DNA of 64,000 nt, taken from assembly GCF_963576615.1 (NCBI RefSeq), contig NC_088714.1:43060072-43124071 (forward strand), given 5' to 3'. Every line of letters begins with the position of its first letter. Position 1 is the first letter of the stretch. Shown here in pieces: positions 11,501-23,500 of this stretch. The stretch comes from Watersipora subatra (Eukaryota > Bryozoa > Gymnolaemata > Cheilostomatida > Watersiporidae). A program made the position numbers and the translations under genes. The notes below the pieces were generated by a model. That model worked only from the letters and a program-made list of their open reading frames with translations, had not been told where the DNA came from and did not search any database.

Positions 11501-14500
11501 CTGCAACAGCATAGTGTCACCTTATAACCTGCCACGATGCGTGACGACGAAGATATTATGGCATTTTACTACGTTATAAGATTTTACTAGCTAAGTCTAA
11601 GGCATAACATACTATATTCAGAAGTGACAGACGTCTGCAATGACTTCTCTGATTGCAAGATAGTTGCTTTGTATGTGGAGGCAAATCCTCCTTGGCCTAC
11701 AAACACACAGAAGAGAGTATACAATAAACTCGTTTGGGACCCTATGTGGTTCCAAATGTACCACATTGGAGATTATTACACGCGTCATTAATCTAATGAT
11801 GCAAACAAAATAATTGAAATGTTTTGTAAAAAATTGTCTACCAATCTTGCTGACAATCTTCAAAGTCAGGCCGGACAGAGTCATCTTACTTCCTACTTTC
11901 ACTTTTGGCATAGCATCGGGAAGTACCTCAACTTCCTCGTAAGAGCTGAGGTCAACCTGGAGAGTCCAATATTAAATGTCATTTAAAGGTTAGTGCTAAC
12001 CATAGACCTATTAGCTATACTAAGTATAGTTAATAAGTCTATGGTGCTAACATAAAGAAGTATAAAATAAGAGTAAGAAAAACAGTTTTATCGCATTTAT
12101 TGAGCAAGTACCATTTAATGTCTTTGGAACCGCTCATATGAAAACATAATCAATTTACATTATAACTTTAGGTTAGAAAGCTATCAGCCTAGCAGTACCT
12201 CTGCGGTGACACACCTACAGTAACACTCCTGCAGTAGCGACACGCCCGCAGTAATACCTCTTTGGCGACACACACACAGTAACACTTCTGCAGTGACACA
12301 CTCACAGTAACACCTCTGCACGGACACATCCACAGTAACACAACTGCAAGAACACGCCTACATTAACACCTCTGCAGTGACACAGCCGCAGTGATACCTC
12401 TGCAAGGACTCGCCCCCAGTACCACCTCTGCAAAGACACGCCCACAGTAACACATCTGCTGTTATATGCCCTGTAACATCCTGTTAGCATCGTGACGTAC
12501 CTTCCGAAGAAGCTTGGACTGGACAGACTCAGAGAAGGGATTACTCGGGTCTATGAAAACTGTAGTATTAAGTTGTGCTTCTGTCAGCTCTGGTGGCTGA
12601 TAGAAAGTTGAATCAATTATTGGCGTGGCCTTCTGCAGTATCTCTCCACTCTCCTCCTTGACCACATCTAAGACATGCCAATCATTAAAGTGAGCAGCTA
12701 TAATCCACCAAACACATGACATCCATTTTAACGCTTGAATGCCTGAAAATTACCCAAGCAACCCTACCATGAAAGCACAACTCCCCTCCATAAAATTGAC
12801 TGACCCTGAACACTTAGCAAACTGAAAAAGTGATTGGGTTATCAAATCCAAGTTCTATTTTTATAGCATTCAGCAACACTATCAAAAAGAGTGTTTCAGT
12901 GTGAGGAAATATGAATTGATATGTAATGTTTAGCCCTTTCTATAATTGGCCTCTCACATATAATCTTTTCTCTCTCTCTCTCTGATTGTCTATGATGCAA
13001 TAATTTTGCTCTGATTGGTCTATGACACTTATTGCAAATGGGCTGACGCCCCACTGAAATCTAGTCACTCAGCCTATAGTCACTCAGTCTATCGCAGTTG
13101 ATGAAAATTAGTACTAACCACATAAAGTGAATGTATTCCAAGCAGTGCTTATTTCTACGTTTATTAAATAAGCCAGAGTGAAAGAGCTGTTTGTGAGTAA
13201 GTTTTCACCCGAAATCAACTGACAACTAAATATTTCGTTCACTCCATTGTCTGACTCGAAAAACACATGAGTAAGACTGCTTGCTTGTTTGCCTTGCAAA
13301 TCACCTTCACCCATGTAATCTTTGATGAACGGATAAGCTAGTCGAGCCATTGTTGTTCTTTTCTGTGTCTAGTTTTCAATCAAGGAATTTCGAAGGTTAT
13401 TAGCCTTCGAATTGAGCTATTAGACTTTTGGCCTTCACCGCCTTTGCACCGTGTTATGATAATAGAACCGTGATCGTTGGAAAAATCCACAATAATCTAG
13501 GCGTGAAGAATGCAGTGCGAAGCAGAGTAAAATCGCTGATGTTCACGTAGAATATAAACACTGAAGCCAGAGATGCAGTGCAGAGAGTACATCATCCTGT
13601 TTCAGTTAGCGTTTAGTGAGATAGCATGACTAGACTTGCTGAAAGAAAAGCAACAGGATGAAGAATATGAACGAGTGTTTGACAAAAAAAGGGCAGTGTG
13701 AAACAGGAGTGCAAATCTTACCGAGTTCATGAAAGGATAATCGTGCCTTTGACTTGCTCTGCGCTAAGGATGCTTCCGAGTTACTGTCTGTAGCGGCAGC
13801 GTTGTCCGATTCACTACCACCATGGCAACGAGTCCTCATCATATCGGAAGTGACCTTGGTCAGACATATGTTGCTACTGCTAGAGCAGACTGCATTAGTG
13901 ATTCCCATTTGGTTAGAGCCATCAGAAGAAAATGTGCTACGACTGGCTGAGACAGACTCGCGGCTCTGCTCACAGATAGGACTACAATGCAAGCGTTGGC
14001 ACATGATTATTTATAACTAGCATTAGGTAATGGTAGGGTAGTCCATGGCAGTACATGGTAGTTTATGATATTTCATGGTAGTCCACGGTAGTTCACGGTA
14101 ATCCATGATAGTCCACGGTAGTTCATGATAGTTTATGGTAATCCATGATAGTACATGGTAGTTCATGATAGTCCAAGGTAGTTTATGGTAGTCCACGGGA
14201 GTACATGGTAGTTCATAATAGTCCATGGTAGTTCATGATAGTACATGGTAGTTCATGATAGTCCATGGTAGTTCATGATAGTTCATGGTAGTCCATGATA
14301 GTTTATGGTAGTTCATGGTAGTCCATGATAGTCCATGGTAATTCATAGTAATTCATAGTAGTCCATGGTAGTTCATGATCGTCCATGGTAGTTCATGATC
14401 ATCCATGGTAGTTCATGATCATCCATGGTAGTTCATGGTCATGCATGGTAGTTCACGGTAGTTCATGGTCATCCATGGTAATTCATGGTAGTCCATGGAA

Positions 14501-17500
14501 GTTCTTGGTAGTTTATGGAAGTCCATGGTAATCATTACAGTAAACTGTTGGTAATTTATAAATCTGAATGAGTCTACTGCCAACAGTTCATGTATTATTA
14601 AAATGAAATATCTTGCCATCCTCACGCAACGTAATCAAAGTAATTATGATACACTAATGCATTACCTGATAAAATAAAAGCGAACAACAGTAAATATTAC
14701 CTACTAAATTAAAATCAATTATTTTATGTATTATTTAGCAAAGAAAAACTAACCCTCTGTACGAATGAAAATAAAAGTAAATCTATGCATCTCGTGTATA
14801 TATTTATGTATTAATTATCATGTCAAGGTAATCCTACTCAAACCACCAAATGTCGCTTGTCTACAAATTAATAGGCTCTCAATGCGAATACTTTGGTCAT
14901 ATCAGTAACTTCTGGCTAATACTGGATGAGCAATGCATAAAAGGGAGGTAACTGCTAGAAAAGCTACTTTCACTCACTAGCTTTCATTCTATCAACTGAT
15001 AGATTTAAAAGAAATACAACCTCATTCAATTTTAATGATAATATTATTACACCGTATGTTTTGCTATGTGTGTATAAATTAGTAGAAATATAACATTAAG
15101 CAAAATAAAGATATAGTTATAATATTGATTGAGTTAAACAAAATAAATGAAAGCTTAGTTCCTACTCGTTAAGGCATGATGAGGCCCACATGCGCAGTAG
15201 CACTGCTGCTACTGTAGAGGTGCTGGGCCCACAGGAATTGGTAAACTCAAACAGCAGGTCTGAATTAATCTAGGCTTAACAAATGGCTTTTAACATTATT
15301 TCTAAAACTAGTAAATGCAGGGGTTTTGCATATCTATTGAAAGACTGTTCCAATGTGATGGTACTCTGTATTCGATTGTGCTTTAACCTGAAGCGGTATA
15401 AAATTATGGTAAAGGTAAATGGGCTTCCAAAGATCTGGTGTTATAGTGTGAATCTTTCTTGGTTTCGTCACTTGAATCAAATTTTGAATGAGCTATCAAG
15501 AAAATTTTATACAGGTAAAGTTTATCAACAGGCAACACAGACAGCTGAACAAACAGGGACCGAGATGAAGTAAGTGGTGGTTTATTGAACATTATGCGCA
15601 TTAGACATTTTTGTAATATTAGTATTTTTTTAAACAACAAAATGGAGCATTTCCCCATGACTCCAGACAGTAACTAATTTTTGAGTTAATAAATGCGTTG
15701 TATATTAGTTTCATAACACTTCTGGGTAACTTTTTACCCAGAAGTGTTATGAAACTAATATACAACGTGTTTATTAGCTCAGAAATTAGTTACTGTCTGG
15801 AGCCATGGGGAAATGCTTACCCAGACGTCATACAAATTTTTACCAGACTAAATTAATAAGATGTGGTAGACCCATCCTATTATTTAGTCATCGGACATTC
15901 CTGAAGCCCTTTCGGAACAAATTTATACTTTGTTTACCTTTGAACAAAAATGGTTGCCCCAAGTACCTGGTGCATCTCTTGAAATGTTTCACATGACTGC
16001 AAGAACAGACCAATTCATTGTGAGACTAGCCTCTACTCGGACAAAACCTAACGCATTTAGTAAAGCTAGTACCCTGGCAGAGATCGTCAGGTGTAGTAAC
16101 TAACCGCACAAGTATTCCCAACAGTGGCAACGCGGTCGATTGGAGGTGACTCGGCTACTCAACACGCTCTTATTACAAAGGCCTAACAACACAACTATCA
16201 TTATTTGATGTCAGTTGTGTTTTCTATACCCAGAGCCTAAGTGGCTGCCAGAGCAGAAAGAAAGCTTTAGAATGTACCTGAGCACTTGAGTAGGAGCAAA
16301 GTCTATTGGAGCTATTGAGCATCTCTTAGGGACTGCAGATGCTTCACTCTGTTTAATTTCACTGATGCTTGGGCCTGAGAGTTGATTTTCGTTTCCAAAA
16401 GGGGTGGAAGAAACGATGCGACTTGCTTGATTGAAGTTAGCCCGTATCTCCATATCCGTTTGCAAATCAGCGCTGTCTGAGCCTGACATCAGCCTGCTTA
16501 CAATAATTGACAATCTATACGTATATTTCTCAGAATTTGTGAGTATGTGTGAATATGTCCGGCTATAGATATTATTATAGAATTATAAATATTATAAATA
16601 TTATTAAAATATTATAGATATTAATATCTTGGAATTGAAATCACGAAACCACCGCAGGTTTGACACTAAATCGTCTAACCACGAGTCTACGAAGACTCTT
16701 ACGTTTGGTAGCTCTTACTGTATACACCCTTTTCCCTATTTCATACGCTAAACGACAGATTAATTGAAACTCAAATAAGTCTATGAAACACAATGCTGTT
16801 TTGTGTTTTTGTGAACTTTTATTTCCTGTTTTTCGTAAGGTTCAATTGCTGAATCGGTCAATGCTAATACTCTTCACGCGGACAATTGTATTATCGAGTA
16901 AGAATAGCTTCTACATTCTCTCTCCGTTCGGTCAAAAAAAGTCAGATATCTCATTTTTACATTTGTACCAGTATCGAGAGGCACCAGTATCGCCGTATTC
17001 AAAGTTTTGAGAGATAGCTTCTCTCGTAGAACAGTAACCTTTTTATACACACACACACTTCTATGCAAGACTTGTTATTATTAATTCCACATATTCAGGA
17101 TTTTTATTTTGTTTTCTCAGTTCGTATTAATTGTATCATTACCGAATCATCTTTTATTGTAATCATAGCAAATCAGACTAAATTTAGCTATTACTTGCTA
17201 ATTATTTCACATTAACATTTAAACACTTGTATAGTTGTTTTATTTTGTTTCTTAATTTATTTGACCTGCACAAAACATTTCCTCATGATCTGAGGTTTGA
17301 AAACCTTTCCAGTTTTTTTTTCTTCTCTTTTATTTATTTAAACCTCACAAAACAGTTTTCACATGATATGAAGTTTTTCTGTGCTAAGACCTTTATTACC
17401 CGGGCACCGCTGGGTAATAAAAGTCTTCAATAATAATTTTTTTATATATAAATTAACTAAATAAAAATCCATTCTCTTCAAAAAACCACCTCAATAGAAT

Positions 17501-20500
17501 ATTACAATTGTAAAACATGCTTTTAATTGACCTAGTTCACCATCTACGCTCACAAAGTAATAAATGCCTATCTAGTGGTTTAGTCTTTATGATCTGCAAT
17601 AAAATGTAACATTTATTATGTACAGACGGTAGTGGCTAACAGTGGTGAGATGGAGATTTCACGGCAACACTTTCAGCATGTTGCACTTTAGTGAGACGAA
17701 CATCAACTTTGAACTTAACTTAAAAAAGAATTTAGCTTACTAAGCACACGCTTGAAATTAAGTTTTCTTAAACAAAACTTGATTCTAATTTTGTCTTCGT
17801 TTTCAATTTATTATTATCTCCCTTTCGGCTTGGCTCTTTTTCTCTTTTTTCCTCATTTTCGCCTTCACTTTTAGTCGGCCTTTTTAAAAAGTTTTTTACA
17901 CTGATCCGACAGGAAATACCGAGTGATGCTGTTCTTGTAAGCGGCCTCTCAGCCATACTCAGTCATCTAGCACCCGCATCGAGAACTGTCTCGTATGCTC
18001 GTATCTCAAATTTGTTTCATATCTCCAGGCAAACGTTTGCTAGAAATTTTTCTCGTATTTCAAACTTCTCATATGTTGGGAGACTAGTATGTCGAGGTAT
18101 GATTGTAATAATATTAAAGCTATAAACAAGCCATACCTGGACTTCAGTGTAGGTGGCTTTGGAGGCTCATTCTCCTAAAGAAAATAGTTGAGTCTAACAT
18201 CAATAAATACAACAAGCCTTAAAGGAGGAGATGAAGGGGAGAAAATGGGTGAAGGAAAGGAGGTGGGTGAAGAGTAAAAGGTGAACGATACGGAGAAGGT
18301 GAATGATAAGAAGGTGAATGATAAAAAGAAGGCCAATGAAGTGCAAAACCATTTCTAGAATTGAAATCGCAAACACACTAGGTGATTTTACAGGAGGAGC
18401 AGGGAGATATCGATGGCATGTACTAAAACACACTCGGACGATTCACCAGTGAGCGGTAACGCGAGCACGCTCGAAAGGAGCCATTAAAATTTTATATCAA
18501 AAGTTTCTTCGGAGTCGGTAATGAATTTAAGTAAGACAACGACGTATACAACTTTTGCTTGAAGCCGCTATCTCATTCTTATGAATTGCACACTACAAAA
18601 AAACAATGATTTTAATATTTTTAACTACAATATTTAACAATTTTTATATATAATTTACTTTATACTAACATTTAATTTCTAATATAATAAATATTTAATA
18701 TTCTCAAAATGGTCAACTTTTTATTTAGAAAAAACAACCAATCGAAATGCACCTCTCATCCAATAAAGTTCTGATTAAGCAAGTCTAGCATTATCGCTCA
18801 GCATCAACTCGCTGGGAGAATTCTAGCACTACGCGACACAATTTAAGATCTCGCACTACATATCGCCTAGTGTGTATGCGCATCTACTGTCACGCTCCCA
18901 CCTTACAACCTTTTAAGAATTTATGCCAAACTTATGTAGTAAATAAATGCAGTGATGAATGGGAGTGCAGAAAGCTGGTAGGTGTGTTGGACAAGCATAA
19001 CGAAATGCTAAGACCAAGCTTGTGAGAGTTATCTCCTCAAATCAGATCCCTAATAAAAATGAGCAAAAGAACTGTAAATAACCACTGCATGATAATAAAG
19101 AGTTGAATTTCATACAGACGAATGTGAGAACATATGAATTTTTGATAGATGTTTGTATGCCATGACAAAGTCCTTGTTCACCATGCTTTAATAACCAAAT
19201 ACCAAATCTCTAAAAGTAAAAAGTCAAATTAGGGCTAATATAAGACAACAACGTACCTGGTTAGGGTGGGGTAAGACACGCACACTCTTGGAGGCGTGAT
19301 CAGGCCCTGGAAAGTCTTTATGAGATGACGGATCTGTGAAGACAGAGAATGGGTTGCCCACCGACTTATGTTGCAGTGAGTGACTACCCAGGACATTCTC
19401 TGGCCGTTTGAATGCTGACAATGGTTTTTCAAAAGCCCCATAGTGTGGCAGCTGGTCTGAAGCAAGTGCAGGCTCACGAGCATCAGTATGAGGTGACATA
19501 GCACTGACAACTTGCGATGGTGCTGCAGTAACCTCCATTGGAGGGTCTTCAAAAGGAGCATCGGTAAATATGGTGACGGGTGCCTCAGAAGGAGCATCGG
19601 TAAATACGGTGATGGGTGCCTCAGAAGAAGGAGCATCGGTAAATATGGTGATGGGTGCCTCAGAAGAAGGAGCATCGGTAAATACGGTGACGGGTGCCTC
19701 AGAAGGCGCATCGGTAAATATGGTGATGGGTGCCTCCTGAGCTGGAGGTTCATGGACAGATTTGTGCTGTTCTGTTTGTTCCGTATAAATAGAAAATCTA
19801 CAGAAAAGTTAAATAGCACCATAAACTGAGCGGAAATCCATCGGAACCAAAAGCTATTGTGAGTAGCAGTACAGCTCTATACAAGTTAAAGGTAAACTTA
19901 AACAAAATGTTAGTAGATTCTATCAGAAAGTATCAGTATTTTTCTATTTTTTGTGATTGTTTTGATGTTTGAGATCATCTTACTACCAGGATGTTTCAAG
20001 ATTAAAATTGACAAAACTTGATCGCAGTTAAAACGCTCAGAAGACTACATGACAAAATGACATCACTAGTTGCACGGCTGACTGTCTCTATCATTATTGA
20101 TATCAACTATTACGTTTAATTTGCAGCATTACGTGGCTATATTCTGTTGGTCTATTTGCCGAGAGCAACTACAGACTGTGACTGAAGAGTGACAGCGCGA
20201 CTGAATCACACTTTCACTTGAATCTGAGCGGCTTAATCGCAAGCAAGCATAGTCGATGTTAATCGACAATGACTAATCTGAGCGGCTTAATCACAAGCAA
20301 GCATAGTCGATGTTAATCGACAATGACTAATCTGAGCGGTTTAAAGGAAATTTGATGGAAATGATAGAAAAACACGGATACTTTTTGATGAAATCTACTT
20401 AAAAATTGTGCAAGTTTATCTTTAAACTCTCAAAGACTCAAATGACTGTACAGACAGACAGACAGACAGATAGTCTGTCTATTTGAGTCTTCTATAACTT

Positions 20501-23500
20501 ACAGTCATACCTCGACATATGAGCTTAATGTGTTCTGGGACTGAGCTTGTATGTCAACTTACTCAGTTTACTGTTTGGTACACTAAACTTTTGTGACCCT
20601 ACGTAACAGAAACATTGAATTTAACTTAAAAGAATTTAGCTTACTAAACACACACTTCGAGCTAAGTTTTAATCTTTAACTAAATTTACTTTGATTTTGT
20701 TGCCATATTTATTTAGTACCTTTTTTCTGTTTCAGGCTTTTGCCTCGCGTATACTATAATTTTTAGCCAACCTTAAAAATTTTTTTTCAAACTGATTCGT
20801 GGAAAAATACCGAGCGATGCTGTTCTTGAAGGCGACCTCTTGCATACTTGCCCATGCATATAGTGTAATGGCCATCGAGAACTTTCTTGTACGCTCAATG
20901 AACAAACGTATCTCGTATCTCAAGGAACAAACATGCTAGAAAGTTAGCTCGTATCTTTAGTTTCTCGCGTGTTGGGGCACTCGTTAGTGGAGGCATGACT
21001 GTACTGAATACTCAATTCATAAAAATTTGCCTGATTTTACCAACAAGCTTGCTTCATTAATAACAAAGCAACAATATTATTCCACTATTTGATGATCCGC
21101 TACATATGGCCCATGGTTCACATGTTATCAACGTGTCTCAAACTGAGACTAAGACAAAGTATTCACAATTTGCTTGAAGGTAAGAAACTAGTTTAATCAT
21201 CAACCAAATGATTGGCTAGAAATTTTCCATAAGCCAATCATTTCCAATCTATAATTTAAACATTTGCAATAAACTAGACACTTGTTGTAAAATGATAAAT
21301 CTTTTAAAGCATTTCCTCAATAGCTGCGATGTAAACATTGTCTAAGGATAATTGAGTCAGTCGTACTGATTGCTTTGCTGATCCTGGACACTGCAAGTAG
21401 CTTCATCAGGAACAGAACTAGCTGTCACAGCGCCTGCTCCAAGTGTCTGGTTAAAGAAGCCATTAATGAGACGAGCGCAGTCCTGGGTGACGGACAGAGG
21501 AGAGTTCTGCAGCAAACACCAGACACATCAGAGCGTAAATAAGGCTGCACCACTAAATTAGCTTTAGGGCTTAGCTCTTAATGGCCACTGTATTTTCCGT
21601 AGCGACTAGTTCTTTGGGCTACAACTGCCTGAATACTTGGTTTGCCAATTTTGCGATACAACAACTGTAGTATTAATGGTTTGTATTGAAAAAGCTTTTT
21701 AATACTTTATCATATCAATTTTACTCGGTTTATGATTGATGATTATGGTAATTTTACAATAAGTTGAGGGGGTACGAATGAGTATAACTGGAGTGGCTCA
21801 GAACCTTGTCACTTGACGGGGGAATTTTCTGAGTTTGTCACATGTCTTGCACATGCCCAGTTGCATTGAATTTTAATTTAATATTATACATTTTAATTAA
21901 TATTAGACACTTGCCACAATGCTATATTCTATCACAGCAATATTGCAATAACCCACTACTAATAACCCAATACTGTTAAGAAATATAAGATAAGATATTA
22001 TGCAAAAATGTGCATAAATAGTTGCAGAATCTTGCATAAGATTATTGTACACACAGAGGTATTTGGAAAATGTATAGAAAAATAGAGAAATGTACAAAAA
22101 AAAATATAAATCTCGAAAAAATTGGTAAGATTTGGCATAAGATATTAAGTATTAGACAAAAACATAAAATTCCCCCGTCACGTGACGAGGTTCTGAGCCA
22201 CTCCAGTTATACTCGTCCAGGGGGTACACGCCTTCAATGTCAACCTACATTGGTTATTTTTAATTTTTTAGAGAGCATTGTCTATTCTACAAAAGAAAAA
22301 ATATTGCAAAATATTTTGTATGTCTAAAATAAAGTAAAACAAAAATATACCTTCACTGGACGTTTTAGGAGCGGTGTGTGTATGCCCAACCATTGCCAAA
22401 GTTCAAGGTTAGGATAGGAAATAGCCTTCGATGAAACTCAAACTCGTAACATTAAGCTTGCTATATCAACACTCACATGCACGCACCAATAGACCGCCTT
22501 AAGCACCTATTTCTGAATAATTGCGCTGCTACTTATTTTCTGTGTTTTGTCGACACGCCTGACAATCTTCAACGACGAACTAGATTGCAAGGGTACGTAT
22601 AGAGAGCCCCATACATATGTAGCTTTCTCTTTCAAGTTTGGTAAATGATATCACTATTTTTAGAGCTAACTACGATATTCTTTTTATTCAAATCGAATTT
22701 GGAAAATTTGCACAGACTTAACACTACATTATATGGAGCTCTTTACGCTGTATGAAGCAAAAACTCGACCAACTTTTTTACATTATGTGAAATTTACGTT
22801 ACAGGAGGTGTACGTTACATGAGGTGTACGCTACAAGAGCGTCTACTATACTGGTAAACTGTTATTACTTTAATTATAATATATCCTATTATGTTATTAC
22901 TAAAACTGTTAAATTACAACATATATTTTTCTTACTTATGCTAATAAATTCGCAGCAGCCAAAAATAAAACATGACATCATCAATTTGCTGTCCATTTAA
23001 ATTATTGTATGCAATATTGAGACTTTAAACAGTACATAAAACTAAGAATAATTATAGAGACTATCCAACCTTTAACTGTCAGCAAATACACTGTAATACA
23101 GTTATGATAAAATGCATCAAAGCTTATTATTGATTTCCAATGTGTAATAGAAGATTAAAATAACGACGAAATTGAATTAAACTTTATTATTTAATATTTC
23201 TTTTTCCTATGTATGAGGTGTGTGGTTAAAAATTATCTCCTTATCAAACATCAACATGTAAAACAGGGTGTGATACATACGCTGTTGTACATGTTGATGT
23301 ACAACAATATGTACTGTCGATGCACTGTACTGTCGATGTACAGCGTACGTATGCTGAATACAGAGTACGTATGCCGAATATAGAGTACATACACTGGATA
23401 TAGAGTACATATACTGAATATAGAGTACATACATTGGATATAGAGTACATATACTGAATATAGAGTACATACACTGGATATAGAGTACATATACTGAATA

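Noticed and set aside
5383..12667. Gene could be a BUBR1-type pseudokinase
   Set aside because: Catalytic Lys, HGD, Asn and DYG aspartate are all present, unlike vertebrate BUBR1.
13114..13350. 78-codon minus frame as an extra MADBUB exon
   Set aside because: Exons 15 and 16 already join in phase (G+AT makes Asp), and the frame has no suitable splice sites or family similarity.
15283..15658. Overlapping 96- and 84-codon frames
   Set aside because: No family features, partly in a palindrome, in a region without conserved splice phase needs.
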